From: Acidobacteriota bacterium
GTDB lineage: Bacteria; Acidobacteriota; Vicinamibacteria; Vicinamibacterales; JAFNAJ01
Reading direction: 5' to 3'
Assembly (NCBI GenBank): GCA_017860085.1
Contig: JAFNAJ010000230.1
Span: forward strand, 1 to 5,240
DNA length: 5,240 nt
Shown piece by piece: positions 1-5,240 of this stretch. Numbering within the stretch: the first letter of the stretch is position 1; each line of letters begins with the position of its first letter. The position numbers and the translations under genes were made by a program. Below the pieces are notes generated by a model that had not been told where the DNA came from, did not search any database, and saw nothing but the letters and a program-made list of their open reading frames with translations.

Positions 1-1
1 C

Positions 2-1541
2 AAGCTGGCCCTTCTGTGGGAGGACTTCCAGGGGCGGTGCAAGTTCTATTCGTTCGACGACCTCCGCCTGTTGTCGAATACGTTCGCCGCATTCCTGCTA
101 AATCTCGGCCTGGTGCCGGGCGAGCGCGTCTGCTTGTTCCTCGACCGGGTCCCCGAACTGTATATCGGCTTCGTGGGCGCGCTGAAGATGGGCGGGATCG
201 TACAGCCGCTCTTTTCGGCCTTCGGCGAGGAATCACTGCACACGCGGCTCGACGACGCCGGCACGGCGGCGATCGTGACGCAGAGGAAGCACCTCGGGAA
301 GGTGCGTGCCTGCGCTTCGCCACGTGATTGTCGTGGACGCGCCTGCCAGCGCCCTGAAGGATGGCGAGACGTCGCTGGCGCTGCACGAACTGCCGCGCGT
401 CCAGACCTTCGACTCCTACCCCTCGACGCCGGATACGGCCTCGGTGCTGCACTACACGTCGGGCACGACGGGCAAGCCCAAGGGAGCCCAGCACGTCCAC
501 TACTCGGTGGTCTCCCAGTACCTCACCGCCAAGTGGGTGCTCGACCTGCGGCCTGACGACATCTACTGGTGCAACGCGGATCCGGGCTGGGTGACCGGGA
601 CCTCGTACGGCATCATCGGCCCCTGGTCGAACGGCACGACCCAAGTGGTGCTCGACTCGGGCTTCAGCGCCGAGCGATGGTACCGCTTCATCGAGAAGCA
701 CCGGGTGACCGTGTGGTACTCGGCACCGACCGCCATCCGCCTGTTGATGCGCGAGGGAACCGACCTGGTCCGCCGCTTCGATCTGAAGTCCCTCAGGCAC
801 CTGGCGAGCGTCGGCGAACCCCTGAACCCCGAGGCCGTGCTCTGGTCGCAGGAGGCGTTCGGGCGGATGTTCCACGACACCTTCTGGCAGACCGAGACCG
901 GGTGCATCGTGATCACGAACCTGCCTGGCATGCCCATCAAGCCCGGCTCCATGGGTCGGCCGTTTCCGGGGATCACGGCGACCGTGGTCGACCCGAAGAC
1001 GTTCGAGCCGGTCTCCGACAGCGGCCGCGTGGGTCTCATCGCGCTGCGGCCGGGCTGGCCGTCGATGATGCGTGCCTACTGGAACAACCCCGAGGGCTAC
1101 GCGGCCAAGTTCCGGAACGGATGGTACCTCTGTGGCGACCGCGCCACGATCGATCGCGACGGCTACTTCTGGTTCGTCGGTCGCGACGACGATGTCATCA
1201 ATACCGGCGGGCACCTGGTGGGGCCGTTCGAGATCGAGTCGGCGCTGCTCGAGCACCCGGCCGTCGCCGAGTCGGCCGCCGTGGCGAAACCCGACCCGGT
1301 GAACATGGAGGTCGTCAAGGCGTTCGTGACGCTGAAGCCCGGCTTCGAGCCGAGCGACGACCTCGAACTGGAGATCATGAACGTCGTGCGGCGAAGGCTG
1401 TCGCCGCTCGCCATGCCCCAGGAGATCGAGTTCGTGGCCTCGCTGCCGAAGACCCGCAGCGGGAAGATCGTGCGTCGCGTGCTGCGGGCGAAGGAGTTCG
1501 GCGAGCCGCTGGGCGATCTGTCGACGATCATGGAGGACTAG
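2..1541 (+). CDS. AMP-forming acetyl-CoA synthetase-type acyl ligase (5' partial, apparent frameshift)
   Basis: ANL-superfamily adenylate-forming ligase, expected to activate a short carboxylic acid with ATP and pass it to a thiol (CoA, or here possibly the adjacent ACP). Residues around ALLWEDFQG and RVPELYIGFVGALKMGG lie in frame 2 up to about 304; the rest lies in frame 3 and ends at TAG 1539-1541. Visible motifs are the P-loop TSGTTGKPKG (456-485), YWCNADPGWVTG, SVGEPLNPE, WQTETG (885-902), the hinge region around GYFWFVGRDDDV, and the C-terminal KTRSGKI with the catalytic Lys codon at 1464-1466. From memory the sequence follows Bacillus AcsA closely throughout, including the LSTxMED end. 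About 60 N-terminal residues are missing beyond the window. The Trp before QTETG, which in Acs limits the pocket to short acyl groups, is kept. An Arg usual after the GH of the hinge region is Leu (1215-1217). First gene of the visible operon. The family is secure; the true acceptor and acid are not known. Confidence 0.88.
302..311 (+). other. Apparent frameshift site in the acyl ligase gene
   Basis: Homology to AcsA-type ligases runs in frame 2 up to the codons for KVR (299-307) and resumes in frame 3 with PALRHVIVVDAP from 309. Skipping one base near 308 joins the halves without a gap; a loss of two or five bases within a TGCCTGC-like repeat would do the same. Frame 2 stays open after the switch point but gives an Arg/Ala-rich sequence unlike the family. 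This is either a sequencing/assembly indel or a real disruption. The downstream frame has a GTG at 306 that could start a 411-residue product, but such a product would lack much of the N-terminal domain and no clear Shine-Dalgarno precedes it. Confidence 0.75.
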
Positions 1542-1611
1542 GTTGGCTCGGCGCCTGGCGCCCGGCGCTCGGTGGTGAAGAACGACGGCTGAGAACCGAA
1601 GTGGAGGTTCC

Positions 1612-1875
1612 ATGGACGAATTGAGACGCGTGATCCTGGACTACGTCGTGAAGGAATACCTCGAAGAGGGGGACGACCGCGAGGTGGTGGTCGACACGCC
1701 GCTCATCACGGGCGGAATCGTCGACTCGTTCTCGATGGTGTCGCTGAAGCGGTTCCTGGAGAAGAAGTACACGATTCAGATTCCCGACGCCGAGGCGACG
1801 CCAACCGCCTTCGACTCGGTCGAACGAATCGCCAGCCTGGTCGAACGGATTCGGGGCGCGCGCGCAGGCGCCTGA
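1612..1875 (+). CDS. Stand-alone acyl carrier protein
   Basis: An 87-residue acidic phosphopantetheine-binding carrier protein. The likely attachment site is Ser39 in GGIVDSFSM (residues 34-42), matching the DS(L/F/I) motif at the start of helix II. It is followed by an amphipathic helix (SLKRFLEKKY), an IQIPDAEATP turn and a last helix FDSVERIASLVERI, the usual order for an ACP of this length. GGAGG at 1603-1607, four bases before ATG, supports the start. It lies 70 bases after the ligase and 28 bases before kbl, so it most likely accepts an acyl group from one and donates it to the other. The sequence resembles single carrier proteins found beside dedicated adenylating enzymes more than the housekeeping fatty-acid AcpP (no LGADSLD-type motif). 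Activation would need a phosphopantetheinyl transferase, which is not in the window. The acyl cargo is unknown. Confidence 0.88.
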   Translation: MDELRRVILDYVVKEYLEEGDDREVVVDTPLITGGIVDSFSMVSLKRFLEKKYTIQIPDAEATPTAFDSVERIASLVERIRGARAGA

Positions 1876-1903
1876 CACAGCCCGAGCGACGCGAGGAGGA
1901 ATC

Positions 1904-3175
1904 ATGGCCGACGCGGTCGAGGTCGAACAGGGATGTCTGGCCCGTGTTCGTCAGCATTTTCGGCAGGAGCTGGACGGCCTGCGGAACGCCGGACTTTTCA
2001 AGGAAGAGCGCTTCATCCACGCCCCACAGGCGGCGGACATCGAGGTCGAGTTCCCGGCCGGGGCGACGCCGAGGCAGGTCATCAACCTGTGCGCCAACAA
2101 CTACCTCGGGCTCTCGAGCCACCCCGAGGTCGTCGCGGCCGCGCACGCCGGCCTCGAGGCTCGCGGCTACGGCATGTCGTCGGTCCGCTTCATCTGCGGT
2201 ACCCAGGACATCCACCGCGAGCTCGAGCAGCGGCTCACGGCTTTCCTCGGCACGGAGGACACGCTGCTCTTCCCGTCCTGCATGGACGCCAATGCGGGGG
2301 TGTTCGAGGCCCTGTTGGGCGAACAGGACGTGATGATCGCCGATCGGCTCGTGCACGCCTCGATCGTCGACGGCATGCGCCTGTCGAAGGCGATGCAGGA
2401 CACCTTCAAGCACTCGGACATGGCGCATCTCGAGGAGAAGCTGCAGGAGCACCAGGACAAGCGCTTCCGGCTGATCATCACCGACGGCGTGTTCTCGATG
2501 GACGGCGACCTCGCGCGACTCGACGACATCGTCGCCCTGGCCGAGCGGTACGGGGCCATGGTGTTCGTGGATGACTCGCACGCCACCGGTTTCATTGGGA
2601 AGACCGGGCGGGGGACGCACGAGCAGAAGGGCGTGTTCGGCAAGATCGACATCATCACGACCACGCTTGGGAAGGCCCTCGGCGGGGCATCGGGCGGCTG
2701 CGTCAGCGGGCGCGCCGAGTTGGTGGAGATGTGCCGGCAGCGCGCCAGGCCCTACTTGTTCTCCAACAGCGTGCCGCCCGTGATTGTGGCCGGCGCCCTC
2801 AAGGTCCTCGAGCTCATCTCGCGGACCACCGAGCGGCGGGATGCGCTCGAGGAGAACACCCGCTGCTGGCGGCGGCTGCTGACGGAGGCCGGCTTCGACA
2901 TCAAGGCCGGCGAGAGCCCGATCGTGCCGGTGATGCTTTACCACGCGAAGCTGGCACAGGACGTCGCGCGCGACCTCTTTGCCGAGGGCATCTACGTGGT
3001 GGGCTTCTTCTTTCCTGTGGTACCGAAGGGACAGGCGCGCATCAGGACCCAGCTGTCGGCCGCACACCAGAAGGCCCATCTCGATCGGGCGATCGAAGCC
3101 TTCGTCAAGGTGGGGCGGAAGCACGACATCCTCAACAAGAGCAAGAAAGCGATCACCGAGCGGTACGGACTGTGA
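1904..3175 (+). CDS. kbl: 2-amino-3-ketobutyrate CoA ligase (glycine C-acetyltransferase), PLP-dependent alpha-oxoamine synthase
   Basis: A 423-residue fold-type I PLP enzyme. Kbl joins glycine and acetyl-CoA to give 2-amino-3-ketobutyrate, or runs in reverse in threonine breakdown; it is cytosolic and dimeric. Motifs in order: GLFKEER near residue 30, NLCANNYLGLSSHP from about 61, SVRFICGTQDIHRELE, the cofactor-stacking His151 in VHASIVDG, FSMDGDLARL, Asp223 and His226 in DDSHATGF, the Schiff-base Lys257 in TLGKALGGASGG, RPYLFSNSVPP, and PVVPKGQARIRTQLSAAH. These match E. coli Kbl closely from memory, more closely than serine palmitoyltransferase or BioF. The start is supported by AGGAGGA at 1894-1900. 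The protein is about 25 residues longer than E. coli Kbl (398): roughly ten extra at the N-terminus, a few before the NNYLGL motif, and a basic C-terminal tail (NKSKKAITERYGL). No threonine dehydrogenase gene is visible; instead a ligase and an ACP precede it, so an acyl-ACP donor is possible. The family is firm; the donor is inferred. Confidence 0.92.
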   Translation: MADAVEVEQGCLARVRQHFRQELDGLRNAGLFKEERFIHAPQAADIEVEFPAGATPRQVINLCANNYLGLSSHPEVVAAAHAGLEARGYGMSSVRFICGTQDIHRELEQRLTAFLGTEDTLLFPSCMDANAGVFEALLGEQDVMIADRLVHASIVDGMRLSKAMQDTFKHSDMAHLEEKLQEHQDKRFRLIITDGVFSMDGDLARLDDIVALAERYGAMVFVDDSHATGFIGKTGRGTHEQKGVFGKIDIITTTLGKALGGASGGCVSGRAELVEMCRQRARPYLFSNSVPPVIVAGALKVLELISRTTERRDALEENTRCWRRLLTEAGFDIKAGESPIVPVMLYHAKLAQDVARDLFAEGIYVVGFFFPVVPKGQARIRTQLSAAHQKAHLDRAIEAFVKVGRKHDILNKSKKAITERYGL

Positions 3176-3192
3176 CGAAGGGAGTGCACGCC

Positions 3193-3498
3193 ATGGCGGG
3201 CAGCAACGTCATCGAGGTCACCCTGCCAGACGCGGCGACGCCGACGAGGGAGGACATCGAGCAGCTCGAGGCGACCTTCAGGGCCATCGTCGACCTGCGG
3301 TTTCCGGACAGCCGCGACTGGCAGAAGGTCGAGGAAGCGCTCGTCATCGACGGGTGGACCGTGCGATCGCAGCTGATGTGGGTCGCCGAGGCGCATAAGG
3401 GCTGGGAGAGCGAGCTGGCAACCGGGCGAACGAAGAGCGAGGCGTTCAAGCAGCTCCAGCAACTCGCGAAGATCGACGACGTGGCGGGCGTGCCCTGA
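3193..3498 (+). CDS. Small soluble protein of unknown function, last gene of the operon
   Basis: A 101-residue protein I do not recognise. It starts at ATG 3193, eight bases after AAGGGAG (3178-3184) and 17 bases after the kbl stop, so it is probably translated from the same mRNA. It has no signal peptide or membrane segment. After a short beta-like start (NVIEVTLPDA), it looks mainly helical: TREDIEQLEATFRAIVDLRF, then DWQKVEEALVIDGW, RSQLMWVAEAHKGWESEL and SEAFKQLQQLAK, with conserved-looking Trp residues at three places. The composition is mixed acidic/basic as in a folded cytosolic protein, and codon use resembles its neighbours, so it is likely a real gene rather than a chance frame. Its position suggests a role linked to the ACP/Kbl enzymes (accessory subunit, carrier binding or regulation), but that is only gene-order inference. 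Confidence 0.78.
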   Translation: MAGSNVIEVTLPDAATPTREDIEQLEATFRAIVDLRFPDSRDWQKVEEALVIDGWTVRSQLMWVAEAHKGWESELATGRTKSEAFKQLQQLAKIDDVAGVP

Positions 3499-3529
3499 GC
3501 GCGCCTGCGGCGTTCGGGCGGCTGTGTGG

Positions 3530-3826
3530 TCACGCTGCGGGCGGCCTGCGATCCCGGACGATCTTGATCGCCCGGTCCATCCGCCGGTAGCGGCGCGTCC
3601 CGACCGCGACGATCGCAACGGCCGCGGGCAGGCAGGCGATGCCCAGCAGCGTGAACCAGTCGCGCTCGGAGAAGTGGATGAACGTGACCCCGGCGAGGAA
3701 CAGGGTGACCCCGCCCCGCATGTAGGCCAGCAGCGTGCGCTCGTTGGCCAGGAGCGTGCGATCGATGGCAAGTTCGTCACGGAGGATCAGATCTCCGCTC
3801 GCAAATCGTTGATACGGTGTGTCCAC
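3530..3826 (-). CDS. DUF202/YidH-family small inner-membrane protein
   Basis: A 98-residue protein with the DUF202 signature: LANERTLLAYMRGG at residues 26-39, comparable to the LANERTFLAWIRT stretch of YidH/YidG-type proteins. This leads into a first membrane helix (about 38-52) and a second (about 57-76, WFTLLGIACLPAAVAIVAVG), followed by an Arg-rich cytoplasmic tail. The function of the family is not established. The start is GTG (3826-3824), chosen because AGGGGAG (3834-3840 on the minus strand) lies seven bases upstream; the nearby ATG at 3831-3829 is out of frame. It stands alone on the minus strand, converging on the operon with 31 bases between stop codons and diverging from the next gene, so it is likely a separate unit unrelated to the ACP/Kbl pathway. 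Confidence 0.87.
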   Translation of the reverse strand: MDTPYQRFASGDLILRDELAIDRTLLANERTLLAYMRGGVTLFLAGVTFIHFSERDWFTLLGIACLPAAVAIVAVGTRRYRRMDRAIKIVRDRRPPAA

Positions 3827-3833
3827 GGCATGG

Positions 3834-3840
3834 CTCCCCT
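3834..3840 (-). promoter_or_regulatory. Ribosome-binding site fixing the GTG start of the DUF202 gene
   Basis: Reads AGGGGAG on the minus strand, seven bases before GTG at 3826. It decides for the GTG start, since no in-frame ATG lies nearby. Confidence 0.6.
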
Positions 3841-3854
3841 GTCCGGTGCGGTCG

Positions 3855-3883
3855 ATTATATGCGGCCCACCTCCGCTTGACTT
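3855..3883 (-). promoter_or_regulatory. Candidate promoter for the DUF202 gene
   Basis: The minus strand has a perfect -10 hexamer TATAAT (3855-3860), rare in this GC-rich DNA. AAGTCA at 3878-3883, 17 bases upstream, is a weak -35 (three of six to TTGACA). A start of transcription near 3848 would leave a leader of about 22 bases holding the ribosome-binding site. The -10 is seen directly; promoter activity is inferred. Confidence 0.42.
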
Positions 3884-3904
3884 CGGGCCTGGCGTGTGAC
3901 ACTA
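3877..3904 (+). promoter_or_regulatory. Weak candidate promoter for the rightward gene
   Basis: TTGACT (3877-3882) matches five of six -35 bases. The -10 region about 15-17 bases later (around GACACTA, 3898-3904) is poor. The placement, ending 42 bases before the ATG at 3947, is right for a promoter, but the call rests mainly on the -35. It overlaps the -35 position of the opposite-strand candidate. Confidence 0.22.
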
Positions 3905-3935
3905 CGCGCAGTGTTGGCGCGTCTGTCCCCCGCAC

Positions 3936-3940
3936 AGGAG
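3936..3940 (+). promoter_or_regulatory. Ribosome-binding site for the ATG at 3947
   Basis: AGGAG six bases before ATG 3947. It favours this start over an in-frame GTG at 3911, which has no comparable upstream motif. Confidence 0.6.
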
Positions 3941-3946
3941 CCCTTC

Positions 3947-5240
3947 ATGAATCTCCAGGACCGTCAGGACCTTCGCGCGCAGTGGTCGTTCGACACCCGC
4001 CCGATCCTGGGGCGCTTCCACCTGTGGCTCGAGGACGTCGACATCGCGTGGAGCCGCGGCGAACCAGCGGCCGAGTTCGTCCACGAGATGTCATTCCTCA
4101 ACGGTCGGATGGAGCGCCTCTTTGCGATGACGGGCGCGGTGACGGCTCTTGGGACACAATTGTTCGGCCGCTTCGGGGAAGGCGCCAGCCTCGACAAGGC
4201 AGGCCTGAACCAGGTGAAGAAGGACGCGGACGCCATCTCGGCGTACGCGATGAGCGAGAGCCTCTGGTACCTCTCGCGGCACCTGCCCGAGAACCACGCG
4301 ATCATCGTGTCGCTCGGCGAAGGTCTCATGCCGAAGGGCGGGGAGACGCCAGAAATGGGTTCGAACCCGCAGCTCGGGTTTGGACGGGTCTACGCCCGAC
4401 CGGAGGTCGCGCGGTGGCTCGACCAGCGCGTCGCGCGCCTGCTGAACGACAACGGGTACGGCTGGGACGGCTTCTACACCGACCTGAAGCAATCGCGCAT
4501 CCGGGTGTGGGGCACCGCGATCGACACGCTCGAGAACACGTCACGGTTCGCCATGGGCAGCGACACCGGCCCGATGACGGTGCTGCACGTCTTCGACCAG
4601 CCACTCCACATCGTGCGGCCGTACGAGGGCTACATCGGAACCCTCTTCCTTCCGGCGGCGGTGGTAAGGGCGGCGGCCGAACAGTCGACGCTGATCAACT
4701 TCAGGACGCCGCGCGCGTTGGTCGTGCGGGCCATCGAGCTGGCGTACCCGGGCATCCGTCGCGAGCACATTCACGTGTGGACCCTCGGCGGCAAGAGTCG
4801 CGTGGCCCGCATCGGCGGCCTGTGGCAGGCCTGGCGTGATCTCGGCGTCCACGTCGTGGAGGACGGCTGGACGCTGCCCACCGGAATGAAGGCCTTCACC
4901 GAGTCTGGAACATACGCACCGACCTACCTCATCGGCCCCTGGACGGACGAGGCAGGCCACCCGCACCTGTTCTTCTGCGACGGCTACGCGGCGTCGGCCG
5001 AGGCGGTGCAGGCCGCGAGCCTGGCGCGGATGCTCGGGCTCGATGCGTCGCTCAACGTGTTCACGTCGAAGTTCGTCCTCCCGTACGATCGCGAGCAGCA
5101 CATCATGGGCCTCGACCCCGACGCGACAGATTTCGCGTCTCGGCTCGAGCCCCATCTCGGCACGCCCCCAGGTGCCGCGACCGTCACAGACTACCGGCGG
5201 ATGATCCACGAGGGCGGCGACGCCGGCGTCGAGCTGCGAA
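3947..5240 (+). CDS. Uncharacterised soluble protein of at least 431 residues (3' partial)
   Basis: An open frame from ATG 3947 (AGGAG at 3936-3940) to the window edge with no stop in 431 codons. Third-position G/C bias is typical of the coding genes here, so I take it as real; the overlapping frames on both strands are its shadows. I do not recognise the family. There is no signal peptide or clear membrane helix, so it is probably cytosolic. An N-terminal part rich in Trp and acidic residues (WSFDTRPILGRFHLWLEDVD) leads to a helical stretch (HEMSFLNGRMERLFAMTGAV). A Gly-rich segment SLGEGLMPKGGETPEMG (about residues 122-138) resembles a ligand-binding loop only loosely. Later come HIHVWTLGGKSRVARIGGLW, DGWTLPTGMKAFTESGTYAP, LFFCDGYAASAEAVQAASLA and FTSKFVLPYDREQHIMGLDP, which look like conserved, active-site-like turns but do not name a function. 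It is divergent from the DUF202 gene and separate from the operon. Confidence 0.82.
   Translation, partial: MNLQDRQDLRAQWSFDTRPILGRFHLWLEDVDIAWSRGEPAAEFVHEMSFLNGRMERLFAMTGAVTALGTQLFGRFGEGASLDKAGLNQVKKDADAISAYAMSESLWYLSRHLPENHAIIVSLGEGLMPKGGETPEMGSNPQLGFGRVYARPEVARWLDQRVARLLNDNGYGWDGFYTDLKQSRIRVWGTAIDTLENTSRFAMGSDTGPMTVLHVFDQPLHIVRPYEGYIGTLFLPAAVVRAAAEQSTLINFRTPRALVVRAIELAYPGIRREHIHVWTLGGKSRVARIGGLWQAWRDLGVHVVEDGWTLPTGMKAFTESGTYAPTYLIGPWTDEAGHPHLFFCDGYAASAEAVQAASLARMLGLDASLNVFTSKFVLPYDREQHIMGLDPDATDFASRLEPHLGTPPGAATVTDYRRMIHEGGDAGVELR

Noticed and set aside
1550..1569. Repeated GGCGCC palindromes between the ligase and ACP genes, able to form a short GC hairpin
   Set aside because: The stem is only about five to six pairs, has no following T run, and such GC palindromes are common at this composition; not a credible terminator.
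569..1624. A 351-codon plus-strand frame overlapping the ligase
   Set aside because: An Arg/Gly/Ala-rich shadow frame; the ligase motifs (P-loop, WQTETG, KTRSGK) all lie in the other frame.
1706..3124. A 472-codon open frame on the minus strand opposite the ACP and kbl genes
   Set aside because: It is an antisense shadow of high-GC coding DNA: its translation is low-complexity and matches no family I know, while the plus strand encodes a clear ACP and Kbl.
1904..3175. Serine palmitoyltransferase or BioF instead of Kbl
   Set aside because: The motifs around RFICGTQD, TLGKALGGASGG, RPYLFSNS and VVPKGQARIRTQ follow Kbl much more closely, though a changed acyl donor or amino acid cannot be ruled out.
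3499..3529. Possible bidirectional terminator between the convergent genes
   Set aside because: Only a four-pair CGCC/GGCG stem and no T or A tracts.
3817..4839. A 340-codon plus-strand frame over the divergent region and the rightward gene
   Set aside because: Arg/Pro-rich, starts within the DUF202 gene, and overlaps the better-supported frame from 3947 that has a Shine-Dalgarno and runs to the edge.
4541..5209. A 222-codon minus-strand frame
   Set aside because: Antisense shadow of the 3947 gene; composition is Arg/Val/His-rich with no motif.

Overview
This is a GC-rich bacterial window (about two thirds G+C by eye, with a strong G/C bias at third codon positions). It is densely coded: six genes, no RNA genes, no mobile elements and no CRISPR. 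Nothing in the sequence fixes the taxon. The gene style (high GC, Shine-Dalgarno led starts, an AcsA/ACP/Kbl cluster) would fit an Acidobacteriota- or Deltaproteobacteria-like soil bacterium, but that is a weak inference.

Left block, 2-3498, plus strand: four genes in a tandem, probably one operon whose promoter lies left of the window. They are (i) an AMP-forming acetyl-CoA synthetase-type ligase, cut at its 5' end by the window edge and carrying an apparent frameshift near 302-311; (ii) a stand-alone acyl carrier protein; (iii) a 2-amino-3-ketobutyrate CoA ligase / glycine C-acetyltransferase (Kbl, a PLP-dependent alpha-oxoamine synthase) with all its main catalytic residues; and (iv) a 101-residue soluble protein of unknown family. 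The intergenic gaps are 70, 28 and 17 bases, and genes ii to iv each have a good ribosome-binding site.

Middle, 3530-3826, minus strand: a small two-helix membrane protein of the DUF202/YidH type, convergent with the operon and starting at GTG. A 120-base divergent intergenic region (3827-3946) separates it from the last gene and holds a perfect TATAAT on the minus strand.

Right block, 3947 to the window edge, plus strand: an open frame of at least 431 codons encoding a soluble protein I do not recognise.

The main interest is the ligase-ACP-Kbl arrangement. Ordinary Kbl takes acetyl-CoA and is usually paired with threonine dehydrogenase. Here its neighbours are a carboxylate-activating enzyme and a carrier protein, suggesting a short pathway in which a small acyl group is activated, loaded on the ACP and condensed with an amino acid to give an alpha-aminoketone. 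This is inference from gene order and domain content.
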